Of a stretch of DNA of 64,000 bases, positions 33,801 through 44,932 are shown in pieces. Each line of letters opens with the position of its first letter. The first letter of the stretch is position 1. Origin of the DNA: Gymnopus androsaceus JB14 (lineage: Eukaryota; Basidiomycota; Agaricomycetes; Agaricales; Omphalotaceae); the NCBI GenBank assembly GCA_009733575.1, contig ML769454.1:1-64000 (forward strand), read 5' to 3'. The notes beneath the pieces are model-generated. The model was not told where the DNA came from and did no database searches. It saw only the letters and a program-made list of their open reading frames with translations. Made by a program: the position numbers and the translations under genes.

Positions 33801-35518
33801 CCTCTTGGATACGCTGCTTCAATTCCTCGACCTTTCCATCAGTCGGTAAATTCATGCGTTCCAAGATAGCCTGAAGATCGCCTTTCTTCCGCTTGCCCTT
33901 GGCCAGAAACTCCAACAGTACTCCAGAAAGAAGAAGTGGTTGGAAGGTTGTCTGCAGCAGCGATGCTCCCTGAGATAGTGAGCCAATGCAGAGACGGATG
34001 TCTCGAATCGGATAAGATGAATTCAAAGCAGCATCAATGAAATGAGTTTGCAGGGCGGAATGTTCTGCCGATGAAAAGACATAAAATTGGGTGCGAGGAG
34101 GAACTTCAAGGGAGGAGTTGAGTAAAAGTATTGACTCGATAAGGTACGCAAGTGAAGGAATTAGATCGCAACGATCACCATGCAGAAGACGAGGAACTTC
34201 TTCTCCGATTGAACCAGCTGCAAACGTGGATACGCAGAATGACACAATGCTCGTGCTGCCACTCGATGCAGAGGGATCTAGCAGTACTGAGAGCACTACT
34301 GCAATATCTTCGGTCTTTGGACACGTAGAGTTCCTGCGCGGTATCACCTACAGAAGAATCAACAAAATCCCAAGTATCAGGACTTAAGCATCTACCTGAA
34401 TTTGACGTGTCCTCGCAGCTTGAAGCACGGGACTGGGAGGTAACACTGATTTCGACGAGTTCTTAGTCCGTGGGGGAAGAGCAAGTATGCGTTTAGCTTT
34501 CCGTAATGTTAACGGATATGACCTGCCAATGCGCTGCATCCCATCTCGGTCTTCAAGAAGGAGAGCAAGATCCTCGATATCGACTAGATCCGAGATACTG
34601 AAGTCTCTGAACTCTGCCATATTTGCAATAGACTACGCAAAAGCTTGGCTTCTGCAATAGATATGTTGCTCATACTTCCCAATTTGCCCTCCGCAATGGC
34701 TTTTCGTTCGCAGTCCTTTGAAAACGGACATCCATGACAAAGAGGGTTGTAATGCCAGAAAACGTCTTTCCGAGGAAGAGACAGGATTCCAGGTAGGCGA
34801 CGGAACAAGAAGTCATCTAATGGGAAAGAAAGCAACGACGTCTCAACTGTCTTGAGATCATCGAAGGACGGAGGATTTTTGTCAAAACCATCCTGGGGAG
34901 GGAGCCAAACAGCTGCAGCATTGCTTGCATCAAAAAACCATTGAGGTAGGGCATATTGGAGGCACAGGGTGTAGAAATAGATCTGGACGTGATGGGAAGT
35001 CTGGGACGCGTTAGTTTCAAACCGCGAGTATAAAATACAATGCATACTTTTACCAATCTAGATGCTTTAGCATCTATAACCTTCCACATTACCCTGTCGT
35101 CCGAGAGACGCGTAATCTCTACAAGGTCTGGCTTCGCGAGGCCAAACTTTACCGATTTCAAGCCTGCTTCTCGATACATCTCATCCAACTGCTCTTGCGG
35201 TGGCATAAACGATATCCCCGCCACGAAGAAATGCTCCCGATCGTCAGCAAGAATGTTCTCAACAAGCTCCTCGCCTCTCAACGGCCGTGAAGGAATCGTT
35301 AAGAGAAGATTCTCCTCATCTAGCCATGCCATTAAACAAGCTTCCCAATTGTCACCCCGTTGGAACTGAGCTTCATTCAGCTTCGACAAAGGTTCATGGG
35401 CATAACTTGAAGAGTATTTTGGATCGGAGCCGTGGTATGTAGAGTAGATGAAAAGATCACAGTTATAATGATGATAGCCAGCTAAATTGGTGGCGGATAG
35501 GGATCGTTTACCGTTCAT
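30806..35518 (-). CDS. RecB/Cas4-like nuclease fused to SF1 (UPF1/Dna2-type) helicase
   Basis: A multi-exon gene starting MNGKRSLSATNLAGYHH at 35518. The N-terminal third is a PD-(D/E)XK nuclease: KPDLVEI, WKVIDAKAS and HHVQIYFY give the D, DxK and Q residues, and C-x2-C-x5-C (CHGCPFSKDC) plus an earlier Cys (WEACLMAW) suggest a Cas4/AddB-type 4Fe-4S cluster. A middle region with coiled segments follows. The C-terminal helicase has Walker A GPPGTGKTHT (split by an intron whose 3' end is at ~32508), motif II DEAG (VMDEAGQLSL), motif III GDSEQLSP and motif VI NVAISRAKSM. The layout resembles bacterial TM0106-type RecB-like nuclease-helicases and eukaryotic Dna2. A role in DNA repair or end processing is inferred. 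It is convergent with TRK (66 bp apart). Confidence 0.8.
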
Positions 35519-36003
35519 TGTAGTAGTCGAGAAAGAAGGAGCTGAAGGGGCTGGTTTTTAAAGTATAATGGTCACTAGGAAAGAACAAAAGCAATTATAC
35601 TCCGGAATCGTCATGATCGCGGTACCAGAAAGACGATGAGCAATGATGAGTCATTTTTATCGCTCAGCGCTCAATCACGCGCCTGTGCTTGTCTAACTTG
35701 AATCATCACACATTGCCTGCTCAGAAAGATCCTTTAAATGTTGGAAAGTATAGCATGAGATTCATGTATAGAATTCGGGTACGTTCGCTTGAAGTTAGTG
35801 GTAACGGGTAACGTTGTTGAAGCTGTTTTTTGTCAGATCATGAGACTGTTGGCCTCTAGGCCTACTTTTCTTCCCAGAAGCAAATTGGGTCCTATCGGAT
35901 TGGTTTCCATAGTCCGGTATTGATACAAGCCGGATGGAGCTGCTATTTAAGCAAAACACGAAACCATCCCTTTTGACTTCTCCACCCGCGACTATTCCTG
36001 GAT
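35519..36003. other. Divergent promoter region between helicase and PEP-mutase-like genes
   Basis: 485 bp between two divergent start codons. A TATTTAAG phrase lies at ~35943, about 60 bp before the plus-strand ATG, and could act as a TATA-like element. No gene is seen. Confidence 0.5.
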
Positions 36004-37393
36004 ATGGAGCCTTATAGCAATCCTCGTCTGGCCCCTGAAAACTTCAGAGAAGGACCTCTTTCAACTAATTCTGCAACGCGATTACGCCAAATGCTTGCGC
36101 GTCCAGGAGCAATTGTACGTCGCGCGGTTAACTCATGCTAGTTCATATCATTATTATGTCGTTTCAGATTGCTCCTGGTATATACGATGGTGTAAGTGCC
36201 AGACTGGCCTTGGAGGCAGGCTTTGATTGCTTGTACCAAAGGTAATGAGCCGGCGTTGGTCTCGATGATCACTCACTAAATGACTCTCTTAGTGGTGCTG
36301 CCACTACCGCTTCAAAGCTTGGCCAGCCTGATCTCGCGATGGCGACGCTGAACGATTTCGTAGAGGCTTGTATTGCGTTTTATTCCCTTGGTTTTCACTG
36401 CTGATAACTCTGAACAGGCAGCCAGAATGAATTGTAGCATTGACCCGACAGTTCCTTTGATTGCTGATGCTGATACAGGGTTCGGTGGTCCGAACATGAT
36501 AGCTCGAACCGTTAAGCAGGTGCGGGATTCCCTCGAATAAGGACTTGTCCTTTCTCGTAGTCGAGTTGGATGCCGTGCTTACGCATAAAATATAGTATGC
36601 AGTTGTTGGTGTTGCAGGACTACATATTGAAGATCAAGTTCAAACCAAGCGGTGTGGGCATCTTCTGGGGAAACAGCTTGTCTCTGCTGAAGATTTTGTC
36701 ACTCGCATTCGGGCTGCAGTCTTGGGCCGAGATTCAATTCCTGGAGGCTCAGATATTGTTCGTACTATTGCTTTTTTCTCGGCCCTGGCTAACATTTTAT
36801 AGGTCATCATCGCTCGTACAGACGCTGCGCAGAGTTTGGGTACAGAGGAGGCAATAAATCGACTGAAGCTCGCGTCAGCTGCTGGAGCTGATCTTCTCTT
36901 CTTTGAGGGCATTCGAAGCAAAGAGGATCTCGAGCTCGCAGTTCAATCACTAGCTCCAAAACCGGTATGTTACAGCGTGTATGGAGCACTGTGCTGTCTT
37001 TAATCATCTGTCTTGAGCAGATACTACTCAATGTTGTGGCTGGGGGAGTCACCCCAAATTTTACCGCAAAGGAGGCAGAAGCTTTGGGTGCCAAACTTAT
37101 CAGTTCGTCCACCATCTTACTTTGTTGTGAAGTTCCTAACCTGCCTTCCAGTTTATCCCTTGATTACGATTGTACCAGCGATTCATGCCATGCGAGAATC
37201 GCTGCAGTCCCTTAAACGTACTGGTTCTGATGTTGATTCGGCACAAGGGATGGGACCAAGACAATTCTTCCAAATCATGGGTGAGCGCGCGTTTCCTTCT
37301 ATCTTGCCTCGCAACAACTAAAATAATACAGGTTTGGACGACGCGATCAAGTTTGACACTATAACGGGTTCTACGAGCTTGAATATGATTTAG
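36004..37393 (+). CDS. Isocitrate lyase/PEP mutase family enzyme (carboxyvinyl-phosphonate mutase-like)
   Basis: Members cleave or form C-C or P-C bonds next to a carboxylate on a TIM barrel with Mg2+: oxaloacetate hydrolase, 2,3-dimethylmalate lyase, PEP mutase. Multi-exon gene from ATG 36004 (MEPYSNPRLAPENFREGPLS) to TAG 37393, about 330 aa. Visible family residues are PGIYDGVSARLA, the metal site IADADTGFGGP, HIEDQVQTKRCGH with the K-R-C-G-H loop holding the catalytic Cys, and IIARTDAAQSLGTEEAI. The KRCGH loop makes a lyase more likely than a PEP mutase. The exact substrate cannot be told from sequence. The C-terminus (MGPRQFFQIMGLDDAI) also fits. Confidence 0.82.
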
Positions 37394-38047
37394 AATGTTC
37401 AGCGATGCTGGTTGGTTTGAGATGATAGATACTTTTTTTTTGGTTGTACAACCAGTTGCATACTGTATAACAATCAACCCGTGCGCCTTGCGTTCAAACT
37501 TGCATTACACTGCTGTTTGATCCACTGTAACCATGACGGTTCAGGGAAATACACTCAAGATTTTTCCAGGTGGTGGTCTGTGGTCCTGGCATCACCGAGG
37601 ACGAAGATGTATTGATATGCCAACTGTAAGTGCTTTAGTATCGCACTACAGTGTAGAATTTTATTGTGACAGAAATCAGGATTGTCCAGTAGAAGCCGTC
37701 CATGCTCAAGAGCATCCTTAGGCAAACTGTTCTTTGTTCTGAAGGGCGAGGACGTTCTGAGAATACTACTGAGGAATTCCTGTTCTCTCTTCCCTGATAT
37801 TGAACCATGAACCAGTGATTTGGAAGCCCAGAGGACCTCTGTTGATTATTCGTGATGTATTTCGTGATGCTTCAACGAATCACAAAATCCATAGAAGTTA
37901 TGTACATTGACGTCCATCTTGCGTCCATCAGTGGACACTCAGATAGGTAGCGCGTAAGATAGGGGCTACGGAGTGCCCGCGGATCACCGAGCGCCTTAGT
38001 CTCCCGCGGGCCGTGAGCACTCACTCTTTCCCCACCATCGCTCAAGC
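37394..38047. other. Intergenic, no supported gene
   Basis: No supported ORF. At about 37974-38012 a GCCCGCGG and CCGCGGGC inverted repeat encloses ~23 nt and could form a GC-rich hairpin or be a GC-box-like site. Confidence 0.5.
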
Positions 38048-40420
38048 ATGTTATCTGGAAAAGAAGTAGCTAAGCACAATACTCGAGAGAGTTGCTGGAT
38101 TATTGTACATGGTACGTACGCTGGCGCATTCCGTAGCTCATCTAATGAACCTTTCAGACCATGTTTATGATGTCACGGACTTCCTCTCAGGTATGCCCAT
38201 TAGGGTATTTCAGAGAGGGCTGTGTTGCTTATAATCACCTCTAGAGCACCCCGGTACATTCATTCAATAGCTGGTTTCATCTTCGCTCTAAATTTCACTA
38301 GGTGGAAGCCGTATCATTCTGAAATATGCGGGGAAGGACGCAACGTGAGCATTCTGGCAAGCCGTTATTCTGTATCAATAAACTGCTTCTACAGCCAGGA
38401 GTATGATCCCATACATCCCCCAGATGCTATCACATCCAATTTGCCCCCGGAGAAGCAGTATGTGAATCTTGTTCAAGGTCTACACTTATCTAAATCAGCC
38501 TAGTCTTGGCCCCGTGCAACCAGATACTGTGGAAAAGGTGGTGGTTCAAATAACGGATGAGGAGAAGGCTCGTTTGGAAAGAATGGAGTTGCGACCTTCC
38601 TTGGACGAGATTCTTAATCTCCATGACTTTGAGGTGCGGAGTGTGCTCTTTCATGATATCTATTTCTCACCTATTTCGTTCAGTCGATTGCGAAAGCAGT
38701 CATGCCAGAAAAAGCCTGGGCCTACTATAGCTCAGCAGCTGATGATGAGATTACCATTCGCGAAAATCACGCTGCTTACCACAGGTGTGTTCCGAGTTCT
38801 TGAAAGTAATATGGCCTGCTCATCCTTCTTTAAGGATATGGGTACGTCCATGAGGTTTCAAGTAACACTTCTGACTGTTTGTCAGTTCCGTCCACGAGTC
38901 CTTCGGGACGTCTCAACGGTGGACTTCTCGTCGACAATATTAGGCCACAAGACCTCCATGCCTATCTACATTGTACTGCTACGCTCTGAATCCATGGCTC
39001 AATCAACGCTAATCATTCACTCCAGACTGCAACTGCCCTCGGGAAGCTAGGCCATCCAGATGGAGAGTTAAACCTCACTAGAGCGGCTGCCAAACACGGA
39101 GTTATCCAAATGGTAAGCTCCGATTCTCAGATGGTCTTAAACCTTACGCGGTCATGGTTGATAGATTCCAACGCTGGCTTCTTGCTCGTTTGATGAACTG
39201 GTTGACGGTGCGAGACCGGGTCAAGTTCAATTCTTCCAATTGTGCGTCACTGGCAATCGAGCTGTATAGTTATATTGAACATCATCATAGATATGTGAAT
39301 AAGGACAGAGCAATCACCAAACGAATTGTCCAACATGCAGATTCTCGCGGTATCAAAGGTCTTTTCATTACTGTCGATGCTCCACAACTAGGACGGCGAG
39401 AAAAGGTGATTCCATTCACTTGGACTCTGTCTACTGGTGGTCTAACCAACCGTTATTCAGGACATGAGACAAAAATTCGATGCTGAAGATCCTGCGGAGG
39501 TCTCGAAAGCCGGAAATGACAAAGTGGATCGTTCCCAAGGAGCTGCGAGAGCGATTAGTGTGCGAAGCCGTTTCTTTTTTTGTTGTGCGTGATTGAAGTT
39601 AACGATATATATTTCTCCAGTCTTTCATCGATCCAGGATTGAACTGGGGCGATCTCAAATGGTTCAAGAGTGTAACTAAGAGTAAGTCCCCTGCTTTGAG
39701 AATCACCACTCCGGTGTTCACATCCCCATTAGTGCCACTAGTCCTCAAGGGTGTCCAATGTTGGGAGGTACAATACTGGCAGTATTTTTTAAAAAATACT
39801 TGTGCTGACGTTCTTTCACGGTAGGATGCGGTAGAAGCCTATGACCATGGAGTGGCTGGCGTAGTCTTATCCAATCACGGTGGTCGTCAGTTGGATTTTT
39901 CTCGTTCTGGCATTGAAGTACTCGCGGAATGCGTGTCCCATTTCAAGGAAAAGCGTGGACTCAGTTTCCCGAACGACAAGTTCCAGCTATTTGTTGATGG
40001 TGGTGTAAGAAGAGCCACCGATGTCCTTAAAGCCATTGCCTTGGGCGCTTCAGCAGTGGGTATTGGACGGCCGTTTTTGTATGCCTATTCCGCGTATGGT
40101 CCGGACGGTGTGGACAAGGCTCTTCAGATTTTACGCGTACGTGGAAAGTATGTGTTTATCAAGTCCCGTTTTACTTATCTGTGGCGCTCGCAGGATGAGT
40201 TTGAAATGAATATGCGACTGTTGGGTGCTCCGACAATCAAGGATGTTGTGCCCGAGATGGTGGATGCTTCCAACATTGGCTCACATATCGTCGCTGTTCC
40301 AGTCGACTCTCTTTACAACTCCAACTGTATGTGGTGAAAGCTCATTTCATTTTCAGAGGCTAATATTTTGTTGATTCAGATGAAGTCATGAAACATGCAA
40401 TGTTGAAGGCTAAGATATAA
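38048..40420 (+). CDS. CYB2: Flavocytochrome b2-type L-lactate dehydrogenase (FMN/heme)
   Basis: Oxidises L-lactate (or another 2-hydroxy acid) to the 2-oxo acid and passes electrons through heme to cytochrome c. The N-terminal cytochrome b5 domain reads VAKHNTRESCWIIV, VYDVTDFLSEHPGGSRIIL with the axial heme His in HPGG, built from four short exons; the second His is in YDPIHP. A linker leads to the FMN domain: YYSSAADDEIT, TALGKLGHPDGEL, FQLYVNKDR, FITVDAPQLGRRE, VLKGVQCWEDA, catalytic His in LSNHGGRQLD, and DGGVRRATDVLKAIALGA. Frames stay open through all exons to TAA 40420. No clear mitochondrial presequence precedes the b5 domain, so the location (intermembrane space or cytosol) is uncertain. 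Confidence 0.9.
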
Positions 40421-40479
40421 TTTGCATACTATGAATGATAGGATACGCGAAGTATTATAAATCTACAGTTCTGTATAGG

Positions 40480-41541
40480 TTAAATAGTGTCCGGAAGATC
40501 GTCTATCTGTTTCTTAATGTCCTCTAAATATTTGAACGACTCTAAAAAGCTTCCCGGGCATGTTGAACATCCAACTGCTGCGACAACGTCGAAGAGGAAT
40601 GCTGTCCCGAAGACCACATCCGTGGTCGGTCGGAGGCTTAATTCCTTCTGCGCTCTCTTTAAGAATTCATACCACCATTTCGGCGCATTGTACACTGCGT
40701 GTCCGCAATTACATTGGGGGCATTTAATGCTATACGGCAATTTGAGGAGAGCCTCGGCCGAGGTTGCTCGTCGCCTGTGAAGTGTCAAAAGTCGGTGATA
40801 TGTATGTGCGGTAATCTGTTGCAAGTCGTCACACAAGGGATGATCCAGCTGTATAGATGAGTTAGATTTTGTAGTTGATGTCGTGAGGTATCAATGATAC
40901 ATACAAGACTTATCCGCAAGGTATGTCGAGAGGCAATCTTGGCTTCTTCATCAAGCTATGAGACCATACCAGGTTAGCGCCACCAAAGAAATAAATCCAA
41001 AAAGCTCACATGAAATCTCGCAGCGATTGCAAATACTCTTACTGGATCCTCTTCCATAAACTTTGCCGACAGCAACTGCCTTCTCAGCGACGAGATGACG
41101 TTGGAAAACTCGTATCTCACCGCCGCTGCCAAGATCGGGACGAGCTCATCCAGAGTGATGAACTCTGGATCAGGAAGAGGGTAGACGAAACGTAAGAGGA
41201 GTGAGACTACGTGCTGCAGTTCCGGGAGCGGGACTCTCGGGAATGAAGCGGGCGAAGATTGCTGTTGCTGATTTGACTCTACACCCCGGTTCCGAGAGGA
41301 GGCAAAACATCCCTTTGAACAAAGGGGAGGCGAGGGAGAGGACGCTGCTGTGGACGTAGAATTCGACAGGGCAAGTCGAAGAGCCGTCATCGTCTACATC
41401 TTTCAGATGAGAGGACTGAGAGCTGGAAACAAGTATAACATCGGCGTCTCCATTAGGGTCGTATTCGTGCGACGGGAGGTGCATAGTAGAGCTAGAGGAA
41501 GAAGATGGGAGAGCAGCAGGACTTCCTCGGGGTGTAATCAT
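40480..41541 (-). CDS. BTB/POZ domain protein (apparent frameshift)
   Basis: Agaricomycete BTB proteins are often lineage-expanded; the fold mediates dimerisation or Cullin-3 binding. From ATG 41541 a Ser-rich leader precedes GDADVILVSS, VEFYVHSSVLSLASPLFKGMF (the BTB core), then in another frame LPELQHVVSLLLRFVYPLPDPEF and AAAVRYEFSNVISSLRRQLL. The two halves join if the AAAA run at 41304-41307 (TTTT on the coding strand) had one base less, so an indel error or a frameshift mutation is likely. Downstream exons follow introns near 41008-40960 and 40909-40855 and the ORF ends at 40480. Confidence 0.72.
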
Positions 41542-42163
41542 CTTGGTAACGGTTGGTGGAGATGAAGTGGAGGGGTACTGAAGAATAGACGAAAAATGGG
41601 GTTATATAAACCATTTCCTAGGCCGACCTCCAAGGCGATAATGAATCGGGATACGTAGAAAGACCTGAGTGTTGATTACTCAAAAATTCTGTATTAGTGA
41701 CGAAAGAATGAGATTCTAGCAGTGCAAGCAGTACTAGGTGCGGGACGACATTCAAGGATAGATAAGACTATGGCCGGAACTTGAATCCTTAAATGCGCAA
41801 TTTGACAGCAGAAGGTTAGTAGTATATTGGCGAGGCAAAAGGGGTGTTATTGAACGCTCAGGATTTCACGTACGCGGAAAGTCATTTTCCGTCCAGAAGA
41901 GGAAGTAGGGTTTCTATACAAGAAAGACCACTGGTTCATCGGCTGTCGTCGATCGACATCGGAGGTGAATGAGATCATACTACGTAGTGGAACAAAGACA
42001 TCTGGAGAAAATCGATGATCAGCCAGCAAGTGGCGGCGGGAAATGCAGTGCCAGTAGGAGAAGAAGTTTTCTTCTTCGGATTGGACGCATGAAACGAAGC
42101 CTAAGATGCCAAGATATGTGGAGGCGTGGAAGGAGCTGGGTTGAATTTTTCAATGTATACACG
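41542..42163. other. Intergenic, no supported gene
   Basis: No recognisable gene. It holds the upstream region of the BTB gene and the 3' flank of the TMEM70-like gene. Confidence 0.5.
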
Positions 42164-43127
42164 TTATGAACTTAGCTCGAATAATTCTGGATGTACTCTG
42201 AAATGTCTAAGAATTGTGTCAGCAAAGAAACTATCACGCAAAAGCTACACTGACTTGACAACTTTGCCAACAGCCCGACAATTTCCAACCGTGTTATTTC
42301 CTTCTGCATCCCAAGTCACAACCCAACTTCCAATGAGATTACCATCCCCGTCGAAGGTCTCAGCGATAGTCTCTTCTCTGGATGCCGGAACAGCCTTGGC
42401 ATCATCGGAGGGTAGTACGAGCTCATCAGCCAATTGCCAAGTAGCGAATGGACGTTTAGTGTCAGTGAGAAAGCCTGTATCGTAAATCTGTACGGAATGA
42501 GCACAATAATGCGTGAAAAAGCGATCAATGCCTGACCCGTGTTATTCTAGGTTGAAGCCTCCAGCCTGCAGTGACAAGCTCAATCCCTTTGCTGCCACCA
42601 TTGTTGGCAGGATCTATTCGGCGCAGAGTCGTGACATATGGTCTGGTTACCCATGCTATGATTGCGAGAATTAGAACTCGTTAAGAATCATTATAAATGC
42701 ACGTACCAATCATGGCCGTACTAAGACCCGAGGTCGAGACCGCCATAAAGGCAAGGCATGTCCGAGCAAAGAAGGGAAGTTGCGATTCAATTATAAAAAT
42801 GAGCGGTGCAAACGAACACGAAAGTGCTAAGGATGAAAGGGAAAAGATCTTTAGGCGTTTGAAAGTTGTAGTGAGAGGCGCGTCATATATGAGATTTGCG
42901 TCTGGGACTGAGGTATTCGCTGTCGCTGTCGAGGTCCGATTTTTAGGAGAAGTGAAGAAGCTCCTTCCTCCTGGGACCGAGGCATTCGCTGTCGCGGTCT
43001 GATTTTTGGTATGAGTGAAGAAGCCTCTTGATACTAGCCGATTAGTAGATTGTGACCATAATGGAGAGCAGGGGAGAGTTCTGGTGATTCTGAATGGCTG
43101 AAGCCGGCAAATGGCAGAACGAAACAT
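42164..43127 (-). CDS. TMEM70-like mitochondrial inner-membrane protein
   Basis: TMEM70-family proteins assist assembly of ATP synthase and complex I. The start at 43127 (MFRSAICRLQPFRITRTLP) gives an Arg/Ser-rich mitochondrial presequence without acids. Then comes LIYDAPLTTTFKRLKIFSLS followed by two hydrophobic segments (LALSCSFAPLIFII, ARTCLAFMAVSTSGLSTAMI), the typical hairpin. After short introns the matrix part follows (WVTRPYV, FATWQLADELVLP) and the last exon ends HFRVHPELFELSS with TAA at 42164. The ORF is also open to ATG 43202 inside the MITE, which would add 25 residues; that start is judged less likely because the presequence begins at 43127. Confidence 0.68.
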
Positions 43128-43167
43128 GCCGAATTGACGCTTTGGCTTGAAACTCTCACCATGGACC

Positions 43168-43504
43168 CAAGGGGCGTTCGGCACTTGAATGGCAGACATC
43201 ATGCACCCTTACTAAAATAGGCAAGGGGTGTCTGATCCGATAATGCGGGTCCGAAATATCCGAGAGAGCGCTTAGTCTATGTGCACTCTCGTAGAGTTCT
43301 TAGCGTGGTTCCGCACTTCAGTAAAATGAGATTTGAACTTTTGACTGCCTTTGGCAGCCTCTGGTCGCACAGCGTCGATAATTTGCTCTCTGTAGCTGTT
43401 TCATGGGTGTCTTGAATGCTTACGGCGCTTATTTCTGGTCGCATGGCTTTGACAGGTCACGTTAAGCGCATTTTGTCTGCCGTTCTGCTGCCGAATGCCC
43501 CTTG
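43168..43504. mobile_element. hAT-like MITE at the dynactin p25 start codon (337 bp)
   Basis: Terminal inverted repeats CAAGGGGCGTTCGGCA (left) and TGCCGAATGCCCCTTG (right). It is flanked by perfect 8-bp direct duplications CATGGACC at 43160-43167 and 43505-43512. The element has no ORF. Its right end shares ~50 bp, inverted, with the left end of the copy at 807-1037. The duplicated octamer contains the ATG of the downstream gene, so the start codon now exists on both sides of the insertion. Confidence 0.93.
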
Positions 43505-43505
43505 C

Positions 43506-44282
43506 ATGGACCCGCCAATATACTACTCAAGGTCTGAATTCATCGAAACTGTGCGACAAATCGTTATATCCTGCTTAATACTCCTTTAATTCCTCCTATA
43601 GGATACAGGAAACAAAGTTTCTCGTCGAGCAACGATTGCTGGGCCACAGAATATTATTCTAGGCGGAAAGACAATCATTTCGAGTGGTGCTATAATTCGT
43701 GGAGACCTCAGAAGATCTGGACCTGGGCATGCTGTCGTTATTTCCTTAGGAAGGTACTGCCTTGTTGGAGAGGGATGCGTTCTGAGGCCGCCCTACAAAA
43801 CTTATCGCGGTGCTTTCAATTACTATCCTATGAAAGTCGGAGACCACGTACACATCGGAGCAGGCTCTATCATTGAAGCTGCTACAATAGGGAACCATGT
43901 TGAGATTGGCAAGAATTGTGTTATAGTGAGTAGTCGCCATCTCGTTTTGGCCAATGTAACTCAACTCGAGCTTAGGGTAAATTTACCATTATCAAAGATT
44001 GCGCAAAGGTGGCAGACAACACTATCGTTCCCCCGAATACTGTGATACCTGCGCTGTCGTTATTTGCTGGGTCACCCGGTGAGTGGTTTAGTACTTCCAT
44101 ACAGACTCTTTGTTCATCGTACGCTTCAGGTCATTTTGTAGAGGACCTTCCTGAGTCTACGCAAGATATAGCGGAAGTGCATACCAAACAGGTATATATT
44201 ACACCGGTGGCTTTTTTCTTTTTCCTGACGTCGCGAATAGCATTATGCCCGTTTCCAACCACTAGACCGAGAGCGTTCGTAG
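43506..44282 (+). CDS. DCTN5: Dynactin subunit p25 (DCTN5)
   Basis: p25 is part of the pointed-end complex of dynactin, which adapts cytoplasmic dynein to endosomal cargo. Exon 1 (43506-43550) encodes MDPPIYYSRSEFIET, which matches the conserved family start; exon 2 begins DTGNKVSRRATIAGPQNIIL. Left-handed beta-helix hexapeptide repeats follow (ILGGKTIISSGAIIRGDL, VHIGAGSIIEAATIGNHVEI, then VADNTIVPPNTVIP and LFAGSPG). The C-terminal exons read FVEDLPESTQDIAEVHTKQ and HYARFQPLDRERS with TAG at 44282. The reading frame is intact. The ATG used lies in the right-hand copy of the MITE target duplication, immediately after the MITE. Confidence 0.92.
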
Positions 44283-44932
44283 TAGGGAAACAAGACAGTT
44301 TCTTCCGAGCTTTTGGTAAGAGGTGGTGCATCACCCGGCTTTTGTATTTGATTGTCTGTACTTTATATGTGAGTGCTTTACAAGCTGTACCTTGACATGT
44401 TGTACTAATTCGCTGCTCTGCTTTTCAAGTGTGATTTCTACATATTAATATCGAGCATTACCTTCCAGTCCTGTTTATACGTCGAGGGTTCTCGTTCGTT
44501 CTGTTACCAATTTTCCTAGGCTGAACAAAGTCAAAATACAGCGGAGGGCATCCAGGCTGCATTTTATCAGATGCCATGATAATTTCACAATTCGCAACCC
44601 AGATCGTCACTTAAAGATCTTTCAGAAAACCCAGTCGACGTTTCGCGCTGAGGATACGATGTCATGTAATAAGAAATACCAGGCTGGGATCAAGACTGGA
44701 GTATAGGTGTAGTATCAGTATCCCCCATTCACCCTGACGTCTGCGACCTTTACAGCAGTTTCCGCGAATAAAACATAATTTTGTATTGTTAGGTTCATAC
44801 CCACCGACTTCGGTAATTAGATATGATAGTACAAGCCACCAATTGTACGAGTTATTGATACATGACCCACAAAACAAACCAAATCCGATTGTTCATGAGT
44901 TCCTTGAAATACACTTTCATCACCATCATTCA
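44283..44932. other. Intergenic, no supported gene
   Basis: Convergent 3' ends of the dynactin gene (plus) and the GTPase gene (minus) flank it. Only short ORFs without features are seen. Confidence 0.55.

Noticed and set aside
43128..43202. Start codon of the TMEM70-like gene at 43202
   Set aside because: It lies inside the MITE and precedes a typical presequence starting at 43127; kept only as a possible alternative start.
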